A stretch of DNA of 64,000 nucleotides, from positions 62,001 through 126,000 of the forward strand of contig NZ_BOMN01000012.1 of assembly GCF_016862215.1 (NCBI RefSeq), read 5' to 3'. This DNA comes from Winogradskya humida (GTDB lineage: Bacteria > Actinomycetota > Actinomycetes > Mycobacteriales > Micromonosporaceae). Positions 48,997-57,562 of this stretch are shown here, piece after piece. Under the pieces are notes generated by a model. The model worked only from the letters and a program-made list of their open reading frames with translations. It had not been told where the DNA came from and made no database searches. The translations under genes were made by a program, and so were the position numbers. Each line of letters opens with the position of its first letter. The first letter of the stretch is position 1.

Positions 48997-50223
48997 ATGA
49001 TTGAACGCATCGAAGCAGACCAGTTGATTCCCGGCCGGGGCACGCCCATCGAGAACGGGGTCGTCGTGTTCGACGGCGGCAGCATCTCGTACGCGGGCCC
49101 GGCCGCGGGCGCCCCCGACACCCCCGAGGCCACCGTCTCGCACACCCAGACCGTGATGCCGGGCCTGTGGGACGCCCACGTGCATTTCATGGGTCTGGTT
49201 ACGGCCGACACGTCCCTGCTCCCGGTGGAGACGATCGCCGTCCGCGCCGCCCGCGGCGTCTCCAACATGCGGGCCGCGCTCGACGCCGGCTTCACCTCCG
49301 TCCGCGAGGTGGGCGGGCTCGGCGTCGACCTGGCCAAGGCCGTCGAGGAGGGCACCGTCGAGGGCCCGAACGTCTATGCGGCCGGTTCGGCGATCTCGAC
49401 CACCGGCGGCCACGGTGACCTGCACAGCTACCCGATCGGCTGGGTCCGGGAGTTCGGCCAGCACGGCGGGGAGCTGCGGATCGCCGACGGGCCCGCCGAA
49501 TGCGCCCGCGCGGTCCGGGAGCAGCTGCGCCGCAACGCCCGGGTCATCAAGATCTACGCGTCGGGCGGGGTGCTCTCCGAGGTGGACCACCCGATCCACC
49601 AGCAGTTCACGATCGCCGAGATGCGGGCCATGGTCGAGGTCGCCGGAATGGCGGAACGGTCCGTCGCCGCGCACTGTCACGGCAAGCCGGGGATGATGGC
49701 GGCGCTGGAGGCGGGCGTGCTCACGATCGAGCACGGCACGTTCATGGACGAGGAGACCGCCGCCGCGATGCGCGAGACCGGCGCCATCCTGGTCACCACC
49801 CGGACGATCTTCCAGGAGCTGATCGACGCCCGCGTCCTGCCCGGCTACGCCCAGGCCAAACTCGAAGCCATCGTCGACCAGCACGCGCAGGGCATCCTGC
49901 TCGCGCAGCAGCAGGGCGTCACGATCGCGGCCGGCACCGACGTCGCGATGACCGGCGCCGAACTGCCCGACTCGTGGGGCCGCAACGGCCGCGAGGTGCC
50001 GCTGCTCGTCGGCATCGGCCTGACCCCGCTGCAGGCGATCGAGGCCGCCACCGCCACCGGCCCGGCGACCCTCGGCCTCCAGGCCCCGCAGTCCGGCCAG
50101 CTCCTCGCCGGCTACGACGCCGACGTCATCACCCTCGACGCCGACCCGGTCGCGGACCCCGACGTCATCGCGAAGCCCGCCCACGTCACCGGCGTCTGGA
50201 AAGCCGGCCGCCGGGTCAAGTGA
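48997..50223 (+). CDS. Amidohydrolase (prolidase/imidazolonepropionase-like)
   Basis: 408 residues. Metal-binding HxH in MPGLWDAHVHFMG (about 56-60), active-site Lys in ARVIKIYASGGVLSE, then AHCHGKPGMMAALEAG, IEHGTFMD and the final Asp in AAGTDVAMTG. This is the Xaa-Pro dipeptidase-like group of metal-dependent hydrolases. GTG 9 bases upstream is an alternative start. It overlaps the NIPSNAP gene (GTGA) and leads a plus-strand operon of three genes. Confidence 0.9.
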   Translation: MIERIEADQLIPGRGTPIENGVVVFDGGSISYAGPAAGAPDTPEATVSHTQTVMPGLWDAHVHFMGLVTADTSLLPVETIAVRAARGVSNMRAALDAGFTSVREVGGLGVDLAKAVEEGTVEGPNVYAAGSAISTTGGHGDLHSYPIGWVREFGQHGGELRIADGPAECARAVREQLRRNARVIKIYASGGVLSEVDHPIHQQFTIAEMRAMVEVAGMAERSVAAHCHGKPGMMAALEAGVLTIEHGTFMDEETAAAMRETGAILVTTRTIFQELIDARVLPGYAQAKLEAIVDQHAQGILLAQQQGVTIAAGTDVAMTGAELPDSWGRNGREVPLLVGIGLTPLQAIEAATATGPATLGLQAPQSGQLLAGYDADVITLDADPVADPDVIAKPAHVTGVWKAGRRVK

Positions 50224-50579
50224 GCGCCCCCGACGCAACGATGGAGAACGCTCTGCTCGAGATCCGCTTCTTCGACCTGCACCCCGGCACCCGCGACGAG
50301 TTCCACCGCATCAGCCACGAGGGCACGGTCCCGCTGATGCGCCGCTGCGGCATCACCGTCGTGGCATACGGCCCCATGCTCAACGACGAGAACGCCTGGT
50401 GCCTCGTCCGCGCGTTCAAGTCCGAACAGGACCGGATCACCACGTCCGCCACGGTGTACGAGACCGCCGAATGGCTCTCACACTTCGACGCCGTGGTCCC
50501 CCCGATGATCGCCGGCTACCGCACGGCCGTCCTGAACGCACCCTCTCCCACATCACTAGAGTGGGCGGAGCTGACTTAG
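50220..50579 (+). CDS. NIPSNAP-family dimeric alpha/beta barrel protein
   Basis: 119 residues from a GTG overlapping the previous stop. The pattern LLEIRFFDLHPGTRDEFHRI, GITVVAYGPMLNDENAWCLV and ETAEWLSHFDAVVPPMIAGY fits NIPSNAP/EthD-like ferredoxin folds. Such proteins form dimers that bind small hydrophobic molecules. An ATG at 50241 is an alternative. It overlaps the PPOX gene by 19 bp. Confidence 0.82.
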   Translation: MSAPDATMENALLEIRFFDLHPGTRDEFHRISHEGTVPLMRRCGITVVAYGPMLNDENAWCLVRAFKSEQDRITTSATVYETAEWLSHFDAVVPPMIAGYRTAVLNAPSPTSLEWAELT

Positions 50580-51376
50580 ACAGGTCCGACGAGCTTCACC
50601 ACTGGATGCAGACAAAGCTCGCGCAGCTCGACGACATCGAGCTGCGCGAGCTCGTCTTCGACTCCCCCGAGCAGGCGCTTCGCATGGACCTGACCCCCCA
50701 AGACCTCCTGGAGAAGGCCATGACCGCCCTGTCCTCAACCGAGCGCACCAAGCTCCGACGCTCCAAGGACAAAGGACGCGAGGACCGTGATGATCTGTAC
50801 GCCGTCCTCCGCGCCGCCTTCGTCTGCCACCTCGGCGTCACCATCGACGGTACCCCCATGGTCGTCCCCACGGTCTACGGTTTCGACGACGACTACCTCT
50901 ACCTGCACGGCTCAGTAGCCAGCCGCTCCCTGACCCAGCCCGCCGCCACGGTCTGCGTCACGGTCACCGTGGTCGACGGCCTGGTCCTGGCCCGCTCACT
51001 GTTCGAGCACTCGATCAACTACCGCAGCGCCATGATCTACGGCGTCCCCCAGGTGCTGGCCGACCCCTGGGACAAACTCGACGCCCTCCGCATCGTCACC
51101 GAACACGTAACCCCCGGCCAGTGGAACTATGCGCGCCGCCCCAGCACCAAAGAACTGGCCGCAACAACAATGCTGGCAATCCCCCTGACCGAGGCATCGG
51201 TGAAAACACGCGGCGGCCCACCCGACGACGCCGACTCCCCCGACGCCGCCCTGGGCCTCTGGGCAGGCGAACTCCCCCTGCGTTCCGCCTGGCAGAAACC
51301 GGTGCCGGACCCCGCACTCCCGGCCGGCACGGAAGTCCCAGCCCACATCGCCCAGCGCGCGTCCCCCTCCCCTTAA
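50561..51376 (+). CDS. Pyridoxamine 5'-phosphate oxidase-like flavoprotein
   Basis: 271 residues from GTG 50561 (ATG 50607 possible). N-terminal helical region of about 80 residues, then the split-barrel flavin-binding fold: CHLGVTIDGTPMVVPTVYGF, DYLYLHGSVASRSLTQP, TVCVTVTVVDGLVLARS and YRSAMIYGVPQVL. It likely binds FMN or a related cofactor (pyridoxamine oxidase/flavin reductase superfamily, including F420-type members in actinobacteria). The electron acceptor cannot be told. Confidence 0.85.
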   Translation: MGGADLDRSDELHHWMQTKLAQLDDIELRELVFDSPEQALRMDLTPQDLLEKAMTALSSTERTKLRRSKDKGREDRDDLYAVLRAAFVCHLGVTIDGTPMVVPTVYGFDDDYLYLHGSVASRSLTQPAATVCVTVTVVDGLVLARSLFEHSINYRSAMIYGVPQVLADPWDKLDALRIVTEHVTPGQWNYARRPSTKELAATTMLAIPLTEASVKTRGGPPDDADSPDAALGLWAGELPLRSAWQKPVPDPALPAGTEVPAHIAQRASPSP

Positions 51377-51450
51377 GGCATCCCTCGGCCATCGGAAGAG
51401 CTCCGCCAATGCCGCCAAGCCCGGCGGTAAAGCACTCGGGCTTGGCTCCA

Positions 51451-51484
51451 CCCCGCCCCCGCCCCCGCCCCCGGCCCCGCCCCC
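51451..51484 (-). repeat. C-rich tract with G-quadruplex potential on minus strand
   Basis: Six runs of four or five C are separated by single G or GG. The minus strand therefore has six G-runs, more than the four needed for a quadruplex. It lies about 75 bp past the PPOX stop. Confidence 0.7.
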
Positions 51485-51488
51485 GACT

Positions 51489-51602
51489 GGTCGCCCACGA
51501 TTCAGAGCATGCGGTCCAGGCCCTACCCCCGGCCCCGCCCCGATCGGTCGCCCACGATCCAGAGCGTTCAGCCCAGGCGCCACCCCCGACATCATCACGA
51601 TC
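51489..51602. repeat. 57-bp direct repeat, two copies
   Basis: GGTCGCCCACGA begins both copies (51489 and 51546); shared blocks CAGAGC, CCAGGC and ACCCCCG follow in the same order and spacing. Similarity fades in the last dozen bases of each copy. Confidence 0.75.
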
Positions 51603-51791
51603 GGTAATCTCGCTCAGAATGTATATGTGATGTGCGCAGACGTGATTGCGCCACGCTTGACAGCCGAGGCCGCCAAAAGTTGCGATAATTAGGGCCTCGA
51701 CGCAATTTCTGGCGAGTTTCACACCCGCCTAAATCGTCTGCAGCTGAAGCCAAAAACGGAAACCACACACTGTCACCGAGCGGGTCAGACC
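51600..51791 (+). repeat. Left arm of long imperfect inverted repeat
   Basis: Aligns ungapped with the reverse complement of 52437-52629. By eye the first 125 bases are about 85% identical, with long identical blocks such as GATTGCGCC, CGCTTGACAGC and GGGCCTCGACGCAAT; similarity is weaker to about 51791. It is lower in GC than the flanks. Confidence 0.85.
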
Positions 51792-52176
51792 GCCTCCTCC
51801 GAACGAACCCACCCGACCCCACACCCCGACCTTGGCCCCCACCCTTCGGCCCGCAACCACCAGCCGGCCGACAGCTCCCGGCCGCGGCCTGGCCTGGCCT
51901 GGCCCGGCCCGGCCCACAACCCTGGTCCAGCTCGCAGCCCAGCCCAGCCCCAGCCCGCAGCCCTCAGCCTTGGCCAGCCCGCAACCTTGCCCCAGCCCCA
52001 GCCCGCAGCCATGGCCCAGCCCGCAGCCCAGCCCCAGCTCGCAGCCCAGCCCGGCCCGGCCCGCAGCTCAGCCCCGGCCTTGACCCAGCCCTCAGCCATC
52101 GGCCACCGGCCACCGGCCACCGGCCGAGATTTCACATCCCGCCACAGCGCCAGAGCGCCCGGGCTCGGCCCACCCC

Positions 52177-52235
52177 GCTGCCGGCCAGTTAGGTTGTGCA
52201 CAATTTAGTTGTGCGCAACCTAACTGGCCGGCAGC
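52177..52235. repeat. 59-bp hairpin with 25-bp arms
   Basis: Left arm 52177-52201 and right arm 52211-52235 are inverted copies with one mismatch (GTGCACAAC versus GTGCGCAAC), separated by nine A+T-rich bases. The stem is long and much more A+T-rich toward the loop. It lies near the centre between the two long arms. Confidence 0.95.
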
Positions 52236-52436
52236 GGCGGCAGAGATACTGAAGCCCGGAACGCCGAGCTGCGCACCCAGTCACCCGCCATGGCGGACAC
52301 CCAAGGTGACGGAACTATTTACGCCTATCCACGCAATTCGCACGCCTAGCTACAAGATCGGCCGGCGGGAAGCAAAGGCGGGCGGAGAGGCCGGGTGGTG
52401 GGGGCATTGCGTTGGGCCGAGAGAATACGTCCACAG

Positions 52437-52629
52437 AGGTCGGACCCCTCGGTGACACCGCGTGGTCTCCGCCGCCGGCACCAGCGGCGCGCGGTTTGTC
52501 AGGGCGTAAATTTCGCCAGAGATTGCGTCGAGGCCCTGGGTAACGCAACTTCTGGCGGCGTCAGCTGTCAAGCGAGGCGCAATCATGTCTGAGCACATCA
52601 CACATACCTTCTGAGCGAGGTGACCGACC
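52437..52629 (-). repeat. Right arm of long imperfect inverted repeat
   Basis: Inverted partner of 51600-51791. The distal (outer) 125 bases are best conserved, the inner part only in patches such as TGTCACCGAG. No transposase or other open gene lies between the arms. Confidence 0.85.
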
Positions 52630-52688
52630 GTAACGACGCCCAGGCCAAGGACGAAATCCGGCCCAGGAGGGGCAAGGTCCGGCTGAAC

Positions 52689-52723
52689 AAGGCGCCCGGC
52701 GGGATGCCCCCGCCGAGCGCCTT
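52689..52723 (-). terminator. Terminator hairpin at the end of the biosynthetic operon
   Basis: A 15-position stem with a single mismatch (AAGGCGC-C-CGGCGGG pairing with CCCGCCG-A-GCGCCTT) and a 5-base loop, about 20 bp past the stop of the DUF1579-like gene. It marks the 3' end of the minus-strand operon. Confidence 0.85.
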
Positions 52724-52743
52724 GCAGCAGAGCCGGCGTGACG

Positions 52744-53190
52744 TCAGGCCCGGGTCAGTTCCATGACCCAGTTGGTCTCCCAGGTCTCTTCCCCGTCCGT
52801 GGAGAATGCCTGGTCCCAGCGGGCAGTGTCAGCGGTGATGCCGGACCAGATGAAGCGCACCCGGACCGGCGTCCCGCCCTCCGTGTCGTTGCCGTAGAAC
52901 GTGCCGACGCCGTCCGTGAAGGTCCCGGTGATCGCCGGGAAGAGGCGGCCGGTGTCGCTGGTCGTCCAGTGCAGTGACCAGTGCTGAGCGGCCGGGTCCC
53001 ACAACCGTAGCGTGAGCCCCGAGACCGAGCGGAACGTGATCTCGTCGACGTTGGCGGCGCCGCCGAACAGGGGGGTGATCAGGGCGGTGGACGGGAATTC
53101 CTCCCAGGAGGTGCAGCCGGTGAGGCGGTCGCGGAGGCGTCTGTTGTGGACGTTCCAGCTGCCGTGGAGGAAGTCGAAGTCGTGTTCCAT
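52744..53190 (-). CDS. DUF1579-like lipocalin-fold protein
   Basis: 148 residues. Begins DFDFLHGSWNVHNRRLRDRL, the first-strand signature of DUF1579-type beta-barrels, with DEITFRSVSGLTLRLWDPAA, WTTSDTGRLF and RVRFIWSGITADTARWDQAF following. These small barrels bind unknown ligands. The start overlaps the stop of the ATP-grasp gene by one base; it is the last gene of the operon. Confidence 0.8.
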   Translation of the reverse strand: MEHDFDFLHGSWNVHNRRLRDRLTGCTSWEEFPSTALITPLFGGAANVDEITFRSVSGLTLRLWDPAAQHWSLHWTTSDTGRLFPAITGTFTDGVGTFYGNDTEGGTPVRVRFIWSGITADTARWDQAFSTDGEETWETNWVMELTRA

Positions 53191-54437
53191 CAGGCCAGCT
53201 TGTATTCCAGTGCTTCGCCTGCACAATCCAGGGCGGTCTCGCAGGATGCCCGGGTGGGGCCGGTTGCCACGGCGTACGCGATCCGGCCCCAGACCGTGCC
53301 CTTCGGTGGCGGTGAGACCACTGCGCCGACAGCCGCGATCGGGGCCGCGCGGTTGATCGATGGGGGTAGCGCCGCCTCCTGGAAGCCGATCGCGCCCAGG
53401 GTTGTGTCCTCCTCGTCGACGTAGAAGAAGCGGACGCCGGCGACCTGATGGCGGTCCGAGCCGAGCTCTAGAGGGAGGCCGCAGGCGGCCTGGGCGGCGA
53501 TTGTGCCCGGGTCGATGCCGGTGGCCAGCAGGCCCAGGTACGGGATGAGGTCGCCGCCCAGCCGGCCGTTGACCTCGATCAGGGAGGGGCCGTCCGCGGT
53601 GAGCATGAACTCGGTGTGGGTCCAGCCGTCGCGGAAGCCCAGTGCGGTGTGGGCTTCCTGCAGAACAAGGATGAAACGCTCGTCGCTGAGGAGGGGGTCG
53701 CGGGCGTCGACGAAATGGCCGACCTCCTCGGCGTACGGTGGGAATCCGACCACCTTGCGCCCGATGAAGAGTGGGGTGACGACGCCGGCCTGGATGACCG
53801 CGTCGACGCTGATCTCCTCGCCCGTCACACATTGCTCGACCAGGACGGGGTCGTCGGTGCTGTAGTGGACCGGGTCGGGTGCGGTTGTGTCGCGGGTGAA
53901 GGCGAACCGGGACCGTAGCTCGGCGGCGTTGTCGATGCGTACGACGCCGAGGCTGGCGCCGAGGCCGCGGGGTTTGAGGATCGCCGGGTAGCCGACGGAT
54001 TCGGCGGCGGCGAGTGCGCCGGGCAGGTCGCGGACCGGCACCGAGCGGGGTTGTGCGACGCCGGTGCCGGCCAGCGCCGCCCGGGTCTGGGCCTTGTCGC
54101 GCAGGCGCCAGAGTACGTCCGGGTCGCCGTTGGGCAGGCCGAGTGCCTGGGCGATGAACGACGTGGCGTGGATGCGCCCCTCGTCCCAGCACAGCACCCC
54201 GGCGAAGGGTGAGTCACCGTGCAGGGGCAGGGCGGCGTCAGCCATGGCCGGGCCGTCGATGGTGCTCGGCAGGACCGTCCAGCCGGTGAGGTACTGCTGT
54301 TCCCAGGCCGGTTCGGTGGTGTGGAACAGGTGGACGCGGAAGCTGCCGGCGATCGAGGCGAGCAGGTATTCGCGGAAGGGTTGCCAGCCGCTGGCGACCA
54401 GCAGCAGCCGTGGGCGTGGGTCGTTGTCCGTCATCAC
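53190..54437 (-). CDS. ATP-grasp ligase
   Basis: 415 residues. N-terminal pre-ATP domain (RLLLVASGWQPFREYLLASI), then ATP-grasp motifs: YPAILKPRGLGASLGVVRID (phosphate-binding), VLVEQCVTGEEISVDAVI and the metal-binding FMLTADGPSLIEVNGRLGGD. It resembles carboxylate–amine ligases that make amide or dipeptide bonds in natural-product pathways. Two adjacent ATGs are possible starts. It is the second of two ATP-grasp proteins in the operon. Confidence 0.9.
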   Translation of the reverse strand: MMTDNDPRPRLLLVASGWQPFREYLLASIAGSFRVHLFHTTEPAWEQQYLTGWTVLPSTIDGPAMADAALPLHGDSPFAGVLCWDEGRIHATSFIAQALGLPNGDPDVLWRLRDKAQTRAALAGTGVAQPRSVPVRDLPGALAAAESVGYPAILKPRGLGASLGVVRIDNAAELRSRFAFTRDTTAPDPVHYSTDDPVLVEQCVTGEEISVDAVIQAGVVTPLFIGRKVVGFPPYAEEVGHFVDARDPLLSDERFILVLQEAHTALGFRDGWTHTEFMLTADGPSLIEVNGRLGGDLIPYLGLLATGIDPGTIAAQAACGLPLELGSDRHQVAGVRFFYVDEEDTTLGAIGFQEAALPPSINRAAPIAAVGAVVSPPPKGTVWGRIAYAVATGPTRASCETALDCAGEALEYKLA

Positions 54438-54446
54438 TGGCCTTTC

Positions 54447-55748
54447 TCAGACGGCTAGCGTCTGTTCGCGGACGCGGTCTTCGGTGGTGATCGGGATGTG
54501 CCGGACCGTGCGGCGGAGCAGGACCGGGGCCATCAGCGAGGTCACGAGGGCGACCAGCACGATGACGGTGAACATGGCGGGGGTGAGGACGCCGAGCCGC
54601 AGTCCGACGGTCGCCACGATGATCTCGATGACGCCGCGGGCGTTGAGGCCGGCGCCGACCGCCAGGCCCTCCCAGTGGCTGAGGCGGGCGATGCGGGCTC
54701 CGGCGTACGCGCCGATGAACTTGCCGCCGATCGCCACCGCGAGAACCACGAGCGCCACCAGCAGCACACTCGGCTTGGCGAGCAGGGTCAGGTTCATCTG
54801 CAGACCCACGGTGGCGAAGAACAGGGGCGCAAGAACGGCCAGGACAACCGTACGCAAGGGTACGAGCCGGCGGTGGTTGAGCATTCCCGTCGAGCCGAGC
54901 AGCATCCCGCCCAGGAACGCGCCGACCACCGGCTCCATCTTCAGAGCGTGGGTGAGCGCCGCGAGCAGGACGACCACGACGACGCAGAACGCGGTGTCGA
55001 GGCCGGGTTCGTCGCGCCGGTCCAGGTAGCGCAGCGCGGGGCGCAGCAACGCCCGGCCCACGGTCAGCGACAGGCCGATGAGCGCGACGAGCAGCCCGAC
55101 GGACAGCGCGAGGTCGGGCCCGTGCCAGCCGGTGGTCGCCATGGCGGACGCGACCGACAGCAGGAGCCAGCCGACGATGTCGTCCAGCACCGCGGCGCCG
55201 ATGATGAGCTGGCCGATGTCGCGGTGCAGCAGTCGCATCTCCAGCAGTGTCTTGGCGATGACCGGGATCGCGCTGACCGCCATCGCGACGCCGAGGAACA
55301 GCATGAAGACCGGGCGCTGCCCCGGATCGGCCAGCGCCGAACCGGGCAGCAGGGCACCGAGGGCCAGACCGCCGGCGAGCGGGACGAGCAGGCCGCTGCC
55401 GCTGACCCAGAGCGCGGTGCCGGGGCGGCGGCGCAGCAGTGACAGGTCGAGCTGCGAGCCGGTGACGCCGACGAGCAGCAGGACGCCGATCTGCCCGACC
55501 GCGTCGACGAGGTGCCGCTGTTCGCTGTCCTGCAGCATCAGCAGGTGCGAGACCGATGGCGCGAGATTGCCGAGCAGGGACGGTCCGAGCAGGACGCCCG
55601 CGGTCAGCTCGCCGACCAGGGCGGGCATCCCGAGGCGCAGCGCGAGCCGGCCGAGCACCAGCGCGATCCCGAGCAGCAGCCCCACCTGCAGCAGGAACAG
55701 CAGCAGCTGGTGGGCGGCGAGTGGGGTGTACGAAGCCGACAGGTTCAT
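54447..55748 (-). CDS. Cation/proton antiporter (CPA2/KefB type)
   Basis: 433 residues with about 12 membrane helices. Family features: LRLGMPALVGELTAGVLLGP near residue 40, GVAMAVSAIPVIAKTL, IGAAVLDDIVGWLLL with the paired Asp residues of the transport site, and a helix with GGKFIGAYAGARI. There is no C-terminal TrkA-N domain. It is coupled to the upstream binding-protein gene by ATGA. It may provide ion balance or export for the pathway. Confidence 0.92.
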   Translation of the reverse strand: MNLSASYTPLAAHQLLLFLLQVGLLLGIALVLGRLALRLGMPALVGELTAGVLLGPSLLGNLAPSVSHLLMLQDSEQRHLVDAVGQIGVLLLVGVTGSQLDLSLLRRRPGTALWVSGSGLLVPLAGGLALGALLPGSALADPGQRPVFMLFLGVAMAVSAIPVIAKTLLEMRLLHRDIGQLIIGAAVLDDIVGWLLLSVASAMATTGWHGPDLALSVGLLVALIGLSLTVGRALLRPALRYLDRRDEPGLDTAFCVVVVVLLAALTHALKMEPVVGAFLGGMLLGSTGMLNHRRLVPLRTVVLAVLAPLFFATVGLQMNLTLLAKPSVLLVALVVLAVAIGGKFIGAYAGARIARLSHWEGLAVGAGLNARGVIEIIVATVGLRLGVLTPAMFTVIVLVALVTSLMAPVLLRRTVRHIPITTEDRVREQTLAV

Positions 55749-57562
55749 GCCGCGTCACCATCCGAAGCGAAATACCACTTCTCCGGGTTGATCATGCCGA
55801 ACGGGTTGACCTCGAAACCGCGCAGCCGCTCGTCGACCTCGAAGAGCCGGATCGGGAAGTTCGGCGTGAAGATCACCGGGACCTGTTCGGCGATGTAGTC
55901 CTGGTATTCGTAGAGCACGTCGAGGTCGTCGGAGGTGACCGTGCGTTCGATGAGCTCGTCGGCGCGGGCGTCGCTCCAGTGGCCGAAGTTGCCGCCGGCG
56001 CCCGTACCGAACAGGATCTCGCCGCTCGGGTGGTGGTAGGCCCATCCCCCGTTCCAGCAGCACATCTCCCACAGGCAGGGGCTGTCCGGGCCGGGCACGC
56101 ACGGCGCGTCCTCGGCGACGAGCACCGAGCCGTAGACCTCCTCGAGCCGCACGTCGATGCCGGCCAGCGCCGCGTCGCGCCGGAACGCCGTCATCAGCCG
56201 GGTCAGCGCCGGGCGGCCCTCGACGTAGCGCAGCAGCACGCTCATCGAGGTGCCGGCGGGGATGCCCGCGCCCGCCTGGCCGGGGCCGGTGCCCGGGTTC
56301 ACGCAGATCGCCGGGAAGACCGAGGTGTCCCAGCCGTTGTCGTCGAGGAACTGCTTGGCGCGGGCCGGGTCGAACGGCAACGGCCACGCACCTTCGCGCT
56401 GCCTCGGCGAGACGAGGTCGGTGACGGGCAGCATCGGGACAGGACCGTTCTGCCGGTACGCGTACCCGTGATAGATGTCGCGGACGGCCGAGTCCTGATC
56501 GAGGCAGCTCTGCAGTGCCCGCCGGAAGTACGGCTGGGCGAAGATCTTCCCGGCGACCGTCGGGTTGTTGTAGTTCAGGCAGAAGTAGCGGATGCAGTAC
56601 GCAACCTGCGGCACCATCCGGTAGTCGGGCGCGAGCGGGTTCGCGGCGCCGCTGGCCGGATCGTCGGTCGCCTCGGTCGTGAAGCTCAGCGGCAGATACC
56701 CGACCTGGATGCCCTTGTCCGCGGTCGGCCCGTTGCGCAGCATCTCGTACTGCTCGTCGTCGGAGAACGTCGGCACCTGGCGGAACTCGTCGAGGTGCGG
56801 CTTGTCGGGCCCCGAGTACGCCTCGTTGGGCACGAACGTGACAACGCCTTCGAGCGTGTAGCTCTTCAGCCGCCACGGCCCGCTGACGATGCTCCAGATC
56901 GGGCTGTCCGCCCACTTCGTCCGGTGTTCGTTGGTCTCCGAGATGATGTTGCCCTGGGCGGACATCAGAAAGTCATAGACGGCGGGTACGTCAGCCACGC
57001 CCCCGGAAGCGTTGGCCGGCCCGGCGTCGGTGCGGTCCCACGCGTGCGGCATCGGTGTGATCGTGCTGAGCTGGTTCATCAGCACCCACTTGCGCGAGTA
57101 CACCTTGTCGAACGTGAAGTAGACGGTGTCCTCGGCCGTCTTGCCGTAGTCGACGAGGTTGTCGGGGAAGTAGCCCGGGACGTACTCGCCGTACCTGTCA
57201 CCCTTGATCTTCATGAGGTTGACCCAGAAGAGGACGTTGTCGGCGCACAGCGTCTCGCCGTTCGACCACTTCCAGGGCTTGACCCGGATCGTGACCGTAC
57301 GGCCGTCCTCGCTCCACCGCGGTTCCTCGCCGATGCTCTGGTCGTAGTCGACCTCGGGCGTGCCACGGCTGCCGAAGTAGAACAGCGGCCGGTACATCAG
57401 CATCTGGAACTCGAGGATGTTGCGGGTGCCCATCCGCTCGGCCGGGGTGAACGGGAAGATCACCGCCGGCGGGAAGCCCGGGGCGCAAGCCCACGTGACC
57501 GTCCCGCCCTTGCGCGGGCTCGTCGAAGTGCCGCTGACTGCGGGTACCTGGGCGGTCGTCAT
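55745..57562 (-). CDS. Peptide/nickel-type substrate-binding protein without signal peptide
   Basis: 605 residues, ATG with GGAGGAGAT upstream. The SBP_bac_5 fold is clear: GEEPRWSEDGRTVTIRVKPW, KWSNGETLCADNVLFWVNL, QNGPVPMLPVTDLVSPRQRE, FDPARAKQFLDDNGWDTSVF. Normally these are lipoproteins, but this N-terminus (TTAQVPAVSGTSTSPRKGGT) has no hydrophobic core or lipobox, and no transporter permease lies beside it. The coupled start at 57562 leaves no room for a longer N-terminus in frame with a ribosome-binding site. It may act inside the cell. Confidence 0.88.
   Translation of the reverse strand: MTTAQVPAVSGTSTSPRKGGTVTWACAPGFPPAVIFPFTPAERMGTRNILEFQMLMYRPLFYFGSRGTPEVDYDQSIGEEPRWSEDGRTVTIRVKPWKWSNGETLCADNVLFWVNLMKIKGDRYGEYVPGYFPDNLVDYGKTAEDTVYFTFDKVYSRKWVLMNQLSTITPMPHAWDRTDAGPANASGGVADVPAVYDFLMSAQGNIISETNEHRTKWADSPIWSIVSGPWRLKSYTLEGVVTFVPNEAYSGPDKPHLDEFRQVPTFSDDEQYEMLRNGPTADKGIQVGYLPLSFTTEATDDPASGAANPLAPDYRMVPQVAYCIRYFCLNYNNPTVAGKIFAQPYFRRALQSCLDQDSAVRDIYHGYAYRQNGPVPMLPVTDLVSPRQREGAWPLPFDPARAKQFLDDNGWDTSVFPAICVNPGTGPGQAGAGIPAGTSMSVLLRYVEGRPALTRLMTAFRRDAALAGIDVRLEEVYGSVLVAEDAPCVPGPDSPCLWEMCCWNGGWAYHHPSGEILFGTGAGGNFGHWSDARADELIERTVTSDDLDVLYEYQDYIAEQVPVIFTPNFPIRLFEVDERLRGFEVNPFGMINPEKWYFASDGDAA

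Larger units (their letters stand above)
51377..52743. other. Gene-free block of nested repeats, 1.37 kb
   Basis: No gene is supported. In order it holds a C-rich tract (51451-51484), a 57-bp direct repeat (51489-51602), a roughly 190-bp left arm of an imperfect inverted repeat (51600-51791), AGCCC-type low complexity (about 51885-52095), four CCACCGG units (about 52097-52127), a 59-bp hairpin (52177-52235), the right arm (52437-52629) and a terminator (52689-52723). Proline-rich frames here are products of the repeats. Confidence 0.8.

Noticed and set aside
51121..52208. Proline/alanine/glycine-rich frames in the repeat block
   Set aside because: They only translate C-rich and AGCCC repeats or run antisense to the PPOX gene; no family, no ribosome-binding sites.
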